Assembly: GCF_037975245.1 (NCBI RefSeq)
Contig: NC_092577.1
Location: 33,252,398 to 33,316,397 of the forward strand
Direction of reading: 5' to 3'
DNA: 64,000 nt
From: Apostichopus japonicus
Lineage: Eukaryota; Echinodermata; Holothuroidea; Aspidochirotida; Stichopodidae
The notes below the pieces were generated by a model. That model saw only the letters and a list, made by a program, of their open reading frames with translations, was not told the origin of the DNA and made no database searches. The position numbers and the translations under genes are program-made. This document shows positions 25,203 to 37,200 of this stretch, one piece after another; within the stretch, counting starts at the first letter, position 1, and every line of letters begins with the position of its first letter.

Positions 25203-25360
25203 TGATGATTACCACCCAGCAGCTGATTATTTTAAGTTCCTGCCATCAGGCAAAAGAATGCGTAATTTTAAGGGTTCTAAAGATTTACTTACAGTTTTTA
25301 TCCTTCTGCTGTGAAGATATTCAATGCGCACCAAAACCGTTAAATAATTGTAAACTTTGT
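25203..25360 (+). repeat. Degenerate LINE C-terminal fragment, second copy
   Basis: Reads LPSGKRMRNFKGSKDLLT on the plus strand, then a frameshifted remnant of the same end seen at 3985-4125. Such LPxGKR...K-D/N blocks terminate many non-LTR ORF2 proteins. The two copies lie on either side of the receptor 2/3 duplication, in the same orientation. Confidence 0.45.
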
Positions 25361-25696
25361 AGACTTTATATTGGATATGAGGGCATTTATATATTTCTGT
25401 ACGCTTTAATATTTTGTAGGTATATAGGTTTTCATATCTATGTGCATTATTATACGTCTTATTTGTTGTTTACAAATTTTAATGTTTTAAGCTCTTGTTA
25501 TCAACCAATTTCCATTGTATTTTTTTATGATTGGCTGAATATCTATCTATCTATCTATGTGAAATAAGAATAAGTAAATGCTGGACTACGAGGCCCAAAA
25601 GAGGACATGATAAAAAATATATATTACTTACGTTTGTAATGATACTACGTTTGTACTCCAATAATTATATTATTATATTATATTATATATATATAT

Positions 25697-25780
25697 AATA
25701 ATCATTATAAAATAATCATAATAAAATAGTACTTATATAACGCGTTCATCAGCAACGCTGCTCAAAGCGCGTTACAGGAA
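25697..25780 (-). repeat. Retroelement 3' tail
   Basis: On the minus strand it reads AACGCGCTTTGAGC, then AACGCGTTATATAAGTAC, then an ATT-rich tail. This is the same architecture as the 3' end of the LINE at 10878-14013 and the SINE tails in DLAT introns. A 5'-truncated copy of a LINE or SINE. Confidence 0.55.
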
Positions 25781-26025
25781 TTGAAACAATTAATACACAG
25801 TAAACATTTAAAATACAGGAAACAATCAAAAGCAAATAGTACAAAAAATATCGCCTTAAAGGTATATACCCTAAAACCTATAAAAAGGATAGAAAAATAA
25901 ATTAAAGCTATGGTGATACAAAAAAAAAAATACTTTACAGGAATTGAAACAATTAATATACAGTGAACATTTAAAATACAGGAAACATTCAAAAGCAAAT
26001 AGTGGAAAAATATCGCCTATATCGT
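25775..26025. repeat. Tandem pair of about 90-bp copies
   Basis: A block beginning TTACAGGAATTGAAACAATT recurs about 158 bp later with few differences (25775-25865 and 25933-26025). Confidence 0.8.
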
Positions 26026-26934
26026 CTATATATATGTATATCAATATCTCACGGTCTATATTATAGTTGCTGAGTTATTTCCAATGAAAGAAGTTGTTCA
26101 CTGTTGATGAGCTTATGTGGTATGTCTGAGCCTAATTATTTGGAAGTTGTTCTTTTCTCGTTTGAAGGATAAGAGAGGTCGGACCATTGTATATCACGAC
26201 TGTGCGTAGTCAATTGAATATAATTTGTTGATGTTTTCATGGCAAATTTGATAATTTTCGATGACGTGTACCAATTTATAACAAAAAATATATACATAGA
26301 AACGAGAATGAAAACCCACTAAAAAACATTACTGATGCATGCACCAATACGTTTACTGATAAAAAATATTATTTACTCAATTATAAATATTGGTTTAGTG
26401 CTCTATCATAAAAGATTAGGTTAACAATTCAAATTTCATAATAAGTAAGAAATCAATTGAATTGGATATCTTCTATAGCTGGTCATATAACTTGGTTACA
26501 ATATCGCAACTGTAATGGAGCCATCAAAGTGATATCAAAACAACCATTTCCACGAATACGCTTCTTCTGTCAGCAAATCATGTTCTAAGAACAAATGGGT
26601 TTGACACAACTGTTTGTTATTCGATATAGCGGTGCTGATGTGTTTACTCATTGCAAGTTATGTAAATGACCTTAACCCAATCCCGGTTGCAGGGCATAAT
26701 CTACAGAGTTTGAAGACTGCGACAACCCATGTCATAACGTCTGATTACTGATCGATAATGGGAATTTTCAAAAAAACAAACGCAGGCCACCCAGTGCAGC
26801 GGTTTTGCAAACGGTAGACTCACGGCCTCATGATATTTCACGTGGACTGGACAACGATCCTACAAGACCTTTCAGAATCGATCCCCAGAATGCATCAAAA
26901 CTAACTTGACTTATCGGCTAAATGTAAAAAAAAA

Positions 26935-27165
26935 ATCAAACGATATCCGAAAATTGTAGATACATTTATCGACGTCTAAAAAACAAAGTGGACTTCAGAG
27001 GAGAAACTGCATGTCCGACAACGTGACGGATTGGATCGACTTGGACATGCCAGACCTGCTCGTTACTGCTGCTAACAGATCTGAATGGAGGACGATGTCA
27101 GCTTCAACCGCCATGTCTCCCCGACGACTTCAAAGTCATGGGACTGAATTGATTGATTGAATTGA
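26935..27165 (+). repeat. 3' end of a LINE-like ORF
   Basis: Plus-strand frame from about 27010 reads VTDWIDLDMPDLL, a short gap, then SEWRTMSASTAMSP, and closes soon after. W-x-D-W...W/RR endings of this form are typical of non-LTR ORF2 proteins. A following GATTGATTGAATTG tract looks like the simple tail. 5'-truncated; family unresolved. Confidence 0.5.
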
Positions 27166-27239
27166 AAACAAAGTCCCGAGATTCAGCGAAAAACCTTCAA
27201 GATCAACTTTTGGGTCTGGTTTTCAAAAAAATACCAGTC

Positions 27240-28690
27240 CATTCCATCTTTCTTTGTTGTGTGTGAGAAGTTAGAGGTAAATGGCGATGAAAATAAAGAC
27301 ACCACAGAACTTCTTCCCGATATTATTGATATTGATGATATTATTGATGATATTATTGAATTTATAGTTGATACAAATTCCGTGTGGTTCAGAAGAGAAA
27401 TACAAGTTTGAAGAATAAATACATTGCATTTTTCCTTCATGTTCAGAATAAATATGCAACCGATTAGGGTGCACGTCTTCTGCTATGCAAATGGATCGTG
27501 TTCACAATCAATCGGTGTTTGCAACGTCACAGTGAAACAACTTGTTTACTTAAACATGCAATATGATAGAAGGGATCTAATTGGCGGATTAAAATTTGTT
27601 TGTTGCAAATGGATATTTGAGATTACCTTCATGCATGTCATAAAGTTACCAAAATGAAACCGATCTGACATGCTGGTAAAATGTATCTATGAGGAAACAA
27701 TCTCCTCAAGGAGATTTTGTCAAGAGTCCAAAACAGAAAATTGATTTTCTAATGGTCTAGAATTTACGAGCGCTTACTCCTTACTCATTAACTAACGCCA
27801 ATGTTGAATTTTGTACACGGAGTACTCGATCAACCATGATGATATTGAGTAGATCTTGTATAAGTTATTCAATTGTGTATAACGATAATGTTCAGTTTCT
27901 ACTTACGCAATGTACAACAACAATATTGAGTTTTAATGAAAGATAATGTTGATCTTTGTAAACTAGAAGCTTTCAATCTTTTCGATTATAATGAAATTCT
28001 ACATAACTACAAAAGTATGAGCCTACATTTTGCCACCCGGTTAATGTTCGTATGGTATCTACCCAATTTGGAACATTACGTCAACAAGACGTACTTAGGC
28101 TCCAGTACCAGTTAGCAGTGGTATGTTTGAATTCCTCAAGGGTCTATAATGGGCTGTTTTATGTTCCATTTATATCAATCATCTTGATAATATCTATCGG
28201 AAGGTTCCTATTCGAAGAAGAGCTTACAAAATGATTAAAAAAAAAAACATGCTAAATCAAATCACTAGTAAAACAAGACAGTCTGCTTTCACCCGATAGA
28301 TACCAAAGATTTATTTCTTTTACTTTAATATACAACATCAAGATGATCCCCAACATCATAATAGATATATTTGATGGTACCTAACACCCTTAATGTGATA
28401 TTACTAAAAGCAAAATAAAGTTATTTTACATGATAAATGTTATTTTACACAATGAGATTTAGACGAGACATTTTTGCGTCGTTTCGTATGCAGTTTATGA
28501 ACAGTGCTTACATTGGTACCTTAATATCATGCCAAATTACATAAACTATGCTATTTTTTGTCACTTCTGTGATTATTCTCTCTCTCTCTTTCCAACTCTC
28601 TCCCTCTTTTTCTTGAAAGGTAAATCATTCTTCGTCAAGATAAAAATCAGGTTTCGGTTGAACTTCAAGTTTTTGTCCATATAGCCAACT
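27240..28690. repeat. GPCR4-flanking duplicated block, copy 1
   Basis: 27240-28300 matches 33080-34120 (for instance GTGTGGTTCAGAAGAGAAAT and TGTACACGGAGTACTCGATC). 28310-28690 matches 29640-29992. No intact gene; it lacks the leading part seen in copies 2 and 3. Confidence 0.8.
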
Positions 28691-29992
28691 AGCACGACGC
28701 TTCTTGACGTTCAGCTGTAAGTTGGTAACTGGTAGGAAATCCAGTCACCTCACATTAGGAACGACTCAGGACTGTCAATGCTAAACCTACAGATAGTACA
28801 CTGAAGTTCACGTCACCACTTTAGGAACTACACACATTTTCCATATGAGTAACAAATTGGATAACAAATCGTACGAAACTGTTACTCGTAATGCGTTATC
28901 ATGACATGTTGAAATATAATATATAATTTCCGGAGTTATGCTTCACTACTACTGACACATTTCACTCGATCCCGTGAGGCCGTTAAAATTAGGTACTCAG
29001 TACATGAAAAAGTCAAATTCCTGCATGATCCCAAAGAAATAAGAGATGTAAGACCGGAGACGCCTCAATAGCTATTGCAAGATGTCCTTTAATGTTGTTG
29101 TTGGATTAAATCACATATAAGTTTAGGTCACTTATATTGTGTCGTGTCTCTCAACAAAGTACGAACGATTCACGTTGATGTTGGCGGCATGGCAACAAAT
29201 TGCAAAATTATCCCAAATTCTCACTTTGCTGCTTTTAAGTCTTCCAGTAAGTTTGCAATCGCGGTGACAATCTTCTTTACATGTTTCTCAATTCCTTCAT
29301 CAGCCTTGCTGTCTTTTTATCTTTCTTTTTCGTGTTGTGAAAAGCTAAAGGTAAATGTCAACTTGATGACGGCTTCGCCTCAGAAAAATTTCCCGTTTTC
29401 AAAGATATCATGAAAATTATGGTTAATACAACATTCAGTGTGGTTCAGAAGAGAATTGTAACTTTGAAGAATAAATACATTGCATTTTTCCTTCATGCGC
29501 GCCAGAAGAATAAATATGCAAATGATTAGGGTGCACGTCTTCTGCTATTCAAATGGATCGTTTTTACATTCAATCCGTGTTAACAACGTTACAGTGAAAC
29601 AATATGCTAATAAACTGTAATTGTTTACTTAAACATGCAATATGTAATATACAACACCAAGATAATCCCCATCACCATAAGGAGTATAATTTACCGTACA
29701 CGACACCCTTATGTGATATTATTTAAGGAAAAATAAAGCTATATTACAGCATCATTGTTATCTTACACAAATGGACCTTAGCCAGAACGAAAGAGACATT
29801 TTCCCGTCGTTTCGTATGCCGTTTAGGAACAGTGCTTACATTGGAAACTTAATATCATGCCAAATGACATAAGCTTTGCTATTCCCTGTCACTTATGTGA
29901 TTTATCCTTTCTCTCCCTCCAACTCTCTCTTCATCTTGAAACGTAGTTCATCAAAGGTCAAGACAGAAATCAGCCTTCGGCTGAACTTCAAG
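28668..29992. repeat. GPCR4-flanking duplicated block, copy 2
   Basis: 28668-29640 matches 32408-33500. Within it 28801-29151 appears identical to the copy 3 sequence at about 32553-32903, whereas sequence on both sides differs by several percent. Short plus-strand frames in copies 2 and 3 (beginning MSLNKVRTIH and MSFNKVRTIH) diverge by frameshift, so coding is not supported. Confidence 0.85.
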
Positions 29993-30409
29993 CAACACGG
30001 TGACGTTTAAGAGCATTACAAAATTATGGGTACTTAGGAGCAAAGAATTTTATTGGTACATCGATAACGGGAATTACCAAAAAATAATCACAAAAGTATT
30101 TCAAAAAAAAATTATTTCAAAATGATCAAATAGAAAAAAACAACAACAATTGGAACATTGGAAAAGTGAAAAGAGGAAAACGGCAGACCAATGTGAGAGT
30201 GAGATGAAAGGAAGCCGAAGATTATAATTAGCTGCTGCTGAAGATGAAAGGACTGCAAGAAATCTTCCGTGTAGAACAGTATAACAAAGATTAGAAAGCA
30301 ATGAAGATGACGTAGTGAAAACTGAGAACAAATGGGTGGTTAGAAAGGAAAAGGCAAGCAAAGTGGACAATCAGAACGTTTGACTACAGCTACAGGAGAT
30401 ATTTTGGTT
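29993..30409. other. 3' flank of receptor 4
   Basis: Purine/A-rich non-coding DNA immediately downstream of the receptor 4 stop; probably includes its 3' UTR. Confidence 0.5.
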
Positions 30410-31528
30410 TCAGATATTGAGGCTAGTTTCTAGTGAACCCTTCGTGGTCGTCGATGGGACCTCATAACCCGAATTCCTCTTGCAAAATTTAGCAAATCGT
30501 CTCACAAATGGGAATGTTTCTACAAATGCCTGTCGATAAATCGATCCAAACATGTTGTAGATAAGAGGATTTAGTAATGAATTTAACAAAGTCACGACAG
30601 CTATGAAGCAAATGTAGTGTTTCGAAACGTTACCTTTATCATCAATTCCCAAGTTAAAATAAACGCAAGTAAAAATGTCTTGTAGTATCACGCAGATACA
30701 GAACACAGCAGTATTAACAAAGACCATGATTGTCAAGTTACGTTGTTCTCTAATATGCAGTCTCTCTGATTCGTCACCTACGTTTGGGAGTTTTCCTAGC
30801 TTTCTATAAATCATCAGAGAAAGTGTAACGGATATAATCACTGCTAGGATTTCAGATGCGACCAAAACATAACTGAAGATCTTTACCGCGGTATCTACAG
30901 TCAATTGGTGGTGAAACGGTGTGCCCAACAGTTGTAGTTGAAAGTGAACAAGATCAGATTGGCAGAGTTTGATAATTTCCCATTTTGGATGCACAAGAAA
31001 AACGAGCATGAAGACAACACATGTACACACAATAAGGAAAGCACAAATGGTAATTGCAAAAATGTAGCAGGAACGAACTTTCATTGTAGCCTGATTGACG
31101 TATTTCATGGGGTTACTGATGGCCTGGTATCGTTCAGTGGTTACTAGTGTAATACAAATACAAGATATAAATTGAAAAGGGAATCGAAATAATAAAACTA
31201 AACTTTCATGAAGAGTTATTAGATATTTACTTGAGTCTATCAGCCAGCGAAGACTGATGAATATGTAACACACCGATATCAGTGCATCGATAACAGAGAG
31301 TGTCACTAACAAGATTCTGAGATTAGTTTTTCTGAGTTTGGGGTGTTTCGCGACTGTTATCAGAAAAATGAAATTAGAAATAAATCCAAGAAGACCAAAT
31401 ATTAATGTGGACACCGACAGTTTCAGAACATACTCAAGTATCGATTTGGAATCTTCACATGTTTCAAGTGGGTAAGAATCATGTGAATAAGTCATTTTAA
31501 TATCACTTTGGTATTCTTGTACAGTCAT
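30410..31528 (-). CDS. Divergent rhodopsin-class GPCR, intronless (receptor 4)
   Basis: A 372-residue single-exon seven-TM protein, the most distant of the four paralogues. Asn52 (TM1), Asp81 (TM2), ERY 132-134 and NPLIY 320-324 are visible. It shares RFPFQ in TM3, RW after TM2 and YRKLGK(L)P in loop 3 with the others. The TM3 disulfide position is Glu, not Cys. TM6 (FCICVILQDI) lacks CWxP. Cys24 in the N-terminus and Cys189 in loop 2 match the other members. Several extra cysteines sit in TM3-TM4. Predicted plasma-membrane receptor, ligand unknown. It is embedded in its own duplicated surroundings rather than in the unit A/B duplication. Confidence 0.9.
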   Translation of the reverse strand: MTVQEYQSDIKMTYSHDSYPLETCEDSKSILEYVLKLSVSTLIFGLLGFISNFIFLITVAKHPKLRKTNLRILLVTLSVIDALISVCYIFISLRWLIDSSKYLITLHESLVLLFRFPFQFISCICITLVTTERYQAISNPMKYVNQATMKVRSCYIFAITICAFLIVCTCVVFMLVFLVHPKWEIIKLCQSDLVHFQLQLLGTPFHHQLTVDTAVKIFSYVLVASEILAVIISVTLSLMIYRKLGKLPNVGDESERLHIREQRNLTIMVFVNTAVFCICVILQDIFTCVYFNLGIDDKGNVSKHYICFIAVVTLLNSLLNPLIYNMFGSIYRQAFVETFPFVRRFAKFCKRNSGYEVPSTTTKGSLETSLNI

Positions 31529-32407
31529 AATGTCAATTTATTTATCCGGTCAATATGTGTTTCCACCAGTTTGCTCGAAAAAGTACCTCGTTAAGTTCTT
31601 CCGAAATGAAATTCTCGGATCTATCACATTGAGCACTGCAACATATTCCGTCGGAATATTTGTCGCTTACCGGTCGACTAAATAGGTAGTATATGGTGAC
31701 TACAAGTCTGATATAACGACTACAATGCTTTCAAAATTGAAACGAGAAATGATTTGGCTTCTAATAGTTACCGAACTTCTAATGTCCAGAGCGTTGGGGT
31801 AACTTTTTGTTTTCAAATGTTGATAAAGTGGAGGATTGAACGAAAGTATTTTTTCGTAACTGCACTTGGTAAACCAACTTTAGCAATGCTTGTCTTGGGT
31901 ATCAATTTAAATGAGTGAGGTACTATGTAAAGGAACGTAAACTGGTGCTTTTAGTTTGTTGTACTATAACACAATTAAATGTGATGAGTGGAAAACCTTT
32001 AATATCCAACATAATTAAGACGGTATAACCTGTAAGTGGAATATTATGACAACAATGTTCTCATCGATACATTCGTATACAGTTCATTATTTAATCAGGT
32101 ACTAGTTCTGAAGTTTCATTTTAGATTGGAACTTCCTCTTTTGGAGAATTCCTAGGAGAATTTTGTTTACTTAATTCACCAACGGCTGATGTGTGCTCTG
32201 TTGGACGAATAAACTGTGACTTCACCGAAGAACTTCCACACTTTCTAATTGCAGTTGCCAAAACTACGACTTTTATAACAATTAAATTTGGTAATGATGT
32301 AGTTACGATCTCCCAAAAGAAATCAAAAAGATACCGGTAAGAAATTATGACCAGCTTATTGTCAGTAATGCAGTCACATCACGTCTTCAGCTCCTCAAAT
32401 GATTTAC
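31529..32407. other. Upstream flank of receptor 4, no gene
   Basis: AT-rich non-coding DNA between the receptor 4 start and copy 3 of the duplicated block. Presumed to contain the receptor promoter; no motif I can defend. Confidence 0.5.
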
Positions 32408-34120
32408 GTTTTCGTCCATAAAAGCCAAGTTGACACGACGCTTCTTGGCGTTCAGATGTACGTATATACACGCTGTAAGTTGGTAAATTATACGAAATCC
32501 AGTCACCTCACATTAGACACGACTCAGGACTGTCAATGTTAAACTTACAGATAAATACACTGAAGTTCACGTCACCACTTTAGGAACTACACACATTTTC
32601 CATATGAGTAACAAATTGGATAACAAATCGTACGAAACTGTTACTCGTAATGCGTTATCATGACATGTTGAAATATAATATATAATTTCCGGAGTTATGC
32701 TTCACTACTACTGACACATTTCACTCGATCCCGTGAGGCCGTTAAAATTAGGTACTCAGTACATGAAAAAGTCAAATTCCTGCATGATCCCAAAGAAATA
32801 AGAGATGTAAGACCGGAGACGCCTCAATAGCTATTGCAAGATGTCCTTTAATGTTGTTGTTGGATTAAATCACATATAAGTTTAGGTCACTTATATTGTG
32901 TCGTGTCTTTCAACAAAGTACGAACGATTCACGTTGAAGTTGGCGGCATGGCAATAAATTGCAAAATTACCCCAAATTCTCACTTTGCTGCTTTTAAGTC
33001 TTCCGATAAGTTTGTAACCGAGGTGACAATCTTCTTACATGTTCTTCAATTCCTTCATCTGCCTTGCTGTCATTTTATCTTTCTTTTTCGTGTGTGTGAA
33101 AAGTTAAAGGTAAATGTCAACTTGATGACGGCTTCGCCTCAGAAAAACTTCCCGTTTTCGATGATACCATTAAAATGATGGTTAATACAACATTCAGTGT
33201 GGTTCAGAAGAGAAATGCAACTTTGAAGAATAAAAACATTGCATTTTTCCTTCATGCGCACCAGAAGAATAAATATGCAACCGTTTATGGTGCACGTCTT
33301 CTGCTATGTAAATGGATCGTGTTTACATTCAATCGTTACAGTGAAATAACCTGCTATTAAATTGTAATTGTTTACTTAGACATGCAATATGATCGGAAAG
33401 ATTATCCAACCTAATTGGCCGATTAAAATTTGTTTGTTGCAAAATGATATTTGAGACGACAATCGTGCATGTCATATAGTTACCAAAATGAAACCGATCT
33501 GAGATGTCAGCTGATAGAAAGGATCAGTGAGAAAACATTATCCTCGAGGCGATTTCATCAAGAACATAAAACTATTTTTTTTTCTTATGGTATTGAATGT
33601 ACGAACACTCAATCCTTACTCATTAACCAACGCCAATATTGAATTTTGTACACGGAGTACTCGATCAACCATGATGATGTTGACTATATCTTGTAAAGGT
33701 TATTTAATTATGTTAAGCGATAATGTTCAGTTTCTACTTACGTAATGTACAACAATAATGTTGAGTTTTAATGAAAGACAATGTTGATTTTTTGTAAACT
33801 ATAGAAGCTTTCAATCTTTTCGATCATAATGAAATTCTACATAACTACAAAAGTATGAGCCTACATTTTGACAATGTTCGTATTGTATCTACCCAATATG
33901 AAACATTACGTCAACGAGACGTACTCAGATCCAGTACCAGTTAGCAGTGATACGTTTGAATTCCTCAAGGGTCTATAATGGGCTGTTTATGTGCCATTTA
34001 TATGAATCATCTTGATAATGTCTATCGAAATGTTCTTACTCGAAGAAGATCGAGCTTACAAAATGATTCAACATAATGGTAATAAAATCAATGGTAAAAC
34101 AAAATATCTGCTTCAGTTCG
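32408..34120. repeat. GPCR4-flanking duplicated block, copy 3
   Basis: Matches copy 2 from 28668 and copy 1 from 27240, giving the longest version of the block. Same orientation as the copies on the other side of receptor 4. No coding region survives comparison between copies. Confidence 0.85.
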
Positions 34121-34906
34121 GAGCGATGAAATAAAAAGGTAACCTCCTTAAATGAAGACCTATTCATGAACAGCAATCAAGAATTAGCTAGCCTGGGTTA
34201 TAGTGGGGTAGGCTGCCTTTAGCTTGCCCCCTGAGGAATTTTTAGCCGAACGAAACAGGGACAGAATGAAAAAAAGTGTCAAAAGAACAAAATAGTAGAT
34301 ACGATATATATCATTCTGGGTATGCTTCTTGTTTTTATAGCTCGGCCTGATCTGTTTCTGACCTGGCTTTCCCTTATTAGCCTTATGGAGCATAACAATT
34401 AACGAGATACTGAACAGGTTAACTTTGATTCAGTGATGGACACTTTTTGTATAAGTTGCCTACGTCGTGTGTTGCTGTCTTTAATAAAGCTCAGCATCTC
34501 CAATGGGTAAAGCCTATAGAGATATGAGTCCTCCTTCCGACCCCCACCCCCCCCCCCCACCTCCAAAGACACACCACTTCCGGGACGATTCCTACTTCGC
34601 TGCTGATCTCTGGTGAACCGTATATTATCTTGCTGCAGAACATTTTGTTTATTTGGACAGATTTGTTGCCGTTAGTTGATAATAAAGCGCAAGCATAAAC
34701 ATGGACTCCCCTAACTCCCCCGCCCCCACCCTCAGCTTCTTCACAGCTATGCTGATACGTTATAACGTCGTGTTGACGTTTCCCGAGAGTTCAGCCCATT
34801 CTTAATGCAGCAATATGTTGCTAAGTAGTTATGCGAAACAATGCACACATCTATAAACGGGTTGAATTTAGTGGTCAATTTTGTTATCTATCTCCAAAAC
34901 TTTGCA
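34121..34906. other. Boundary between receptor region and housekeeping genes
   Basis: No gene. Contains C-rich tracts (34544-34560, 34718-34732) and the presumed promoter and 5' UTR of SF3B6 at its right end. Confidence 0.5.
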
Positions 34907-37200
34907 ATGGCGATGCAAGCTGCTCGACGACAGGGGGTAAGTTTTTAACCAAAGGTCACCTTTTTTAAGACAAACAAATTATTCTAAGGTTTCTATCTGA
35001 ATAATATTAGAGAAATATCAAAATGAATGTAACTTTGTGTATTGTTTTGACCTTTTCTTCCGATACAAAAAAAGATCGATTGGAAAGTGTAATCAAAAGG
35101 CGCATCCTAACGTTAGGCTACAGTAGGCCTAGCCTACTACGGTGGAAAACGGTAATTTCGCGTGTTCCCTAATTACGCGTACAGTAGGCTAGGCTAATGT
35201 GAAATACTTACAGGTATGTAGCTGCAATGATATACTGGATGCTACTCATAAAGACACCATAGTTGCTGCGTTCGTTACTCAAATTGCAATCGCAATTTTC
35301 ATCTACAAAGATCTACGAAAATTCCTATGTGTGAAACTAGGAAACACCAGTTCTGTATGTTTAGACATTTTATCGGATCATTTCACTCATAATAGTAGGC
35401 TAGGCCTAAACTTCAATGCATTTGCAAGTATAATTCTCTCTCTTTATGAGAGAATTTGGTCAAACCATCTATGAAACCACAATGCTACAGCACGGGATAG
35501 AACTTTATATCGGCTACAGTAGACTGTTATCTGTGGCAGAGACACTGTCCAGCTGGGGTTCTCACGTAATTCATCAGCATAGGTCAGAGAGAAACATTGG
35601 TTGGAACAAAGTGAGAGAAAACCCCAAAGCCAGTAACATTACCAGAGAAAAAAGTATGAGTCCCAGGGATGCAAGTCCCCTAAAAAAATTGTGTCCCATA
35701 AAAGAAAGTTTCCGTCCCGATCGAACACCAACTGTGTTTATTGTAATTTACCTATTTTCATTACTTGCACAGGTGAGACTACCCCCTGAAGTAAATCGGA
35801 TCCTTTATGTCAGAAATCTACCCTACAAGATCACCGCCGAAGAAATGTACGATATCTTTGGAAAGTATGGAGGCATCAGACAAATAAGAGTGTGAGTACC
35901 TGATTATAATCTTAGAGCTAAGGCAGTGAACATGTACAGAACTTTAGTTGAAGCTACAAATGTGCGTTCCTGTACATAGTAAATATGACCAGAGTGATTC
36001 CGATATCATGATACAATTGATTGTACAGTACAGTTAACAGGTGCTGTGTGGTTGTACAATTGAAACACACAGTACCTCACAACCATGCACAGATATATAG
36101 ATGAACTATACTTGTGGTTAAAACTTTTCAGCTTGTTGCATGTATGTTTGGCTTGTTACAGTGTGAGAAATCTAGATGTAAACTGGGATTATTTCCAATG
36201 TTAAGGATTCTTTTTTCTGGGTCTCAGATAAACTGCATTTGTGATTCAGGAAAAACTATAATGAATGAGAGGCAGTGACTCACTGCTATTTTACAAGGAC
36301 CAGGTTCTTTGAAAACAGCACTACAGATTGAGTAATGCAACCCTCTTTAATGATCTCTCTTACAGAGGAAACACAGCAGAGACGAAGGGCACAGCGTATG
36401 TTGTTTACGAAGACATATTTGATGCCAAAAATGCCTGCGACCATTTATCTGGATTTAACGTCTGTGGTCGTTACCTTGTTGTCCTTTACTACCAAGCCAA
36501 TAGGGTGAGTTTTTGTTTTTTTTGGAGGGGGGGAGGGCGGAACACCGACTTAAGCCTATAAAAGTACCTTTCTACATCTTCTAAAGTTTGCAGACCAATA
36601 TTTTGTCCCAAAAGTATTCTGCAAACTAATTTTTGTTTGTAAAATATTTTCTGTTCTCTATTTGCACCAGCAAATCAAAGCCTTCCCTTGTAAAATACAA
36701 AGCAATAGTGAAGACTGTGTAATCTTCTTGTTGATAAATGTTTCCCACTGATATGTGTATACACATTTTATGACCAAACTTCCAATCCCACAGGCATTTT
36801 AACCTGGGCCTCTTGCTCTACCTAAAATGTGTATACCACTCTTACCACAGCATACTGGGTTGTAGACACTGTCGTTGCCAATAGTATCAAAACGATTACA
36901 GACAGCCCTTTCTTGTTGGTAAACCCTATATAATGAATGCTTAATGGGAAGGGTGGGGGGGGGGTGGCAGAGAGTACCGGTCAGAAGGTACTGTACGACA
37001 GTACTGTATCTTGCGTAACATATAAGAAAAGATCTAGTCCTGCTTTAAGCTTAACTCATGTTACTGCTTCGAGTTGTAACTCATCATCCCCTTTATCCTC
37101 TCTACAGGCATTTAAGAAGATTGATCAGGACAAGAAACAAGCTGAACTCGACAAAATGAAAGCAAAGTACGGTCTCAGCACACCGGAAGTTGCCAAGTGA
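34907..37200 (+). CDS. SF3B6: Splicing factor 3B subunit 6 (p14), 4 coding exons, complete
   Basis: Coding exons are 34907-34936, 35773-35891, 36366-36504 and 37108-37200, with donors gtaagt, gtgagt, gtgagt and AG acceptors. They join to 126 residues, against about 125 in vertebrates. It starts [10 protein letters not shown], then [19 protein letters not shown]. The single RRM follows: RNP2 ILYVRNL in exon 2 and RNP1 [10 protein letters not shown] in exon 3. The YDIFGKYG and [10 protein letters not shown] blocks are nearly identical to the vertebrate protein. SF3B6 is the U2 snRNP/SF3b subunit that contacts the branch-point adenosine and SF3B1; it acts in the nucleus. The C-terminal exon ([10 protein letters not shown] to PEVAK) is less conserved, as in the family. 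A polyadenylation-like ATTAAA lies at 38130-38135. The long open frame across intron 1 (35446-35895) is not coding upstream of 35773. Confidence 0.97.

Larger units (their letters stand above)
24351..26930. other. Intergenic DNA with retroelement remnants
   Basis: No gene seen. Contains the LINE-like fragment at 25203-25360, an (ATCT)n tract near 25540-25557, a retroelement tail at 25697-25780 and a tandem pair at 25775-26025. The rest is AT-rich and featureless. Confidence 0.5.

Noticed and set aside
29144-33178. Paired small proteins MSLNKVRTIH and MSFNKVRTIH in the duplicated blocks
   Set aside because: The frames diverge by frameshift after about 40 residues and have no domain. Similarity is explained by DNA-level duplication.
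35446-35895. 149-residue plus-strand frame ending in the SF3B6 RRM
   Set aside because: Only 35773-35891 is exon. The upstream part is intron 1, since the conserved start MAMQAA is in exon 1 at 34907 with good splice sites.
36780-36870. Possible SINE remnant in SF3B6 intron 3
   Set aside because: Some resemblance to the 5390-5482 head (CCTGGGCCTCTTGCTCTAC), but box A and box B cannot be recognised.
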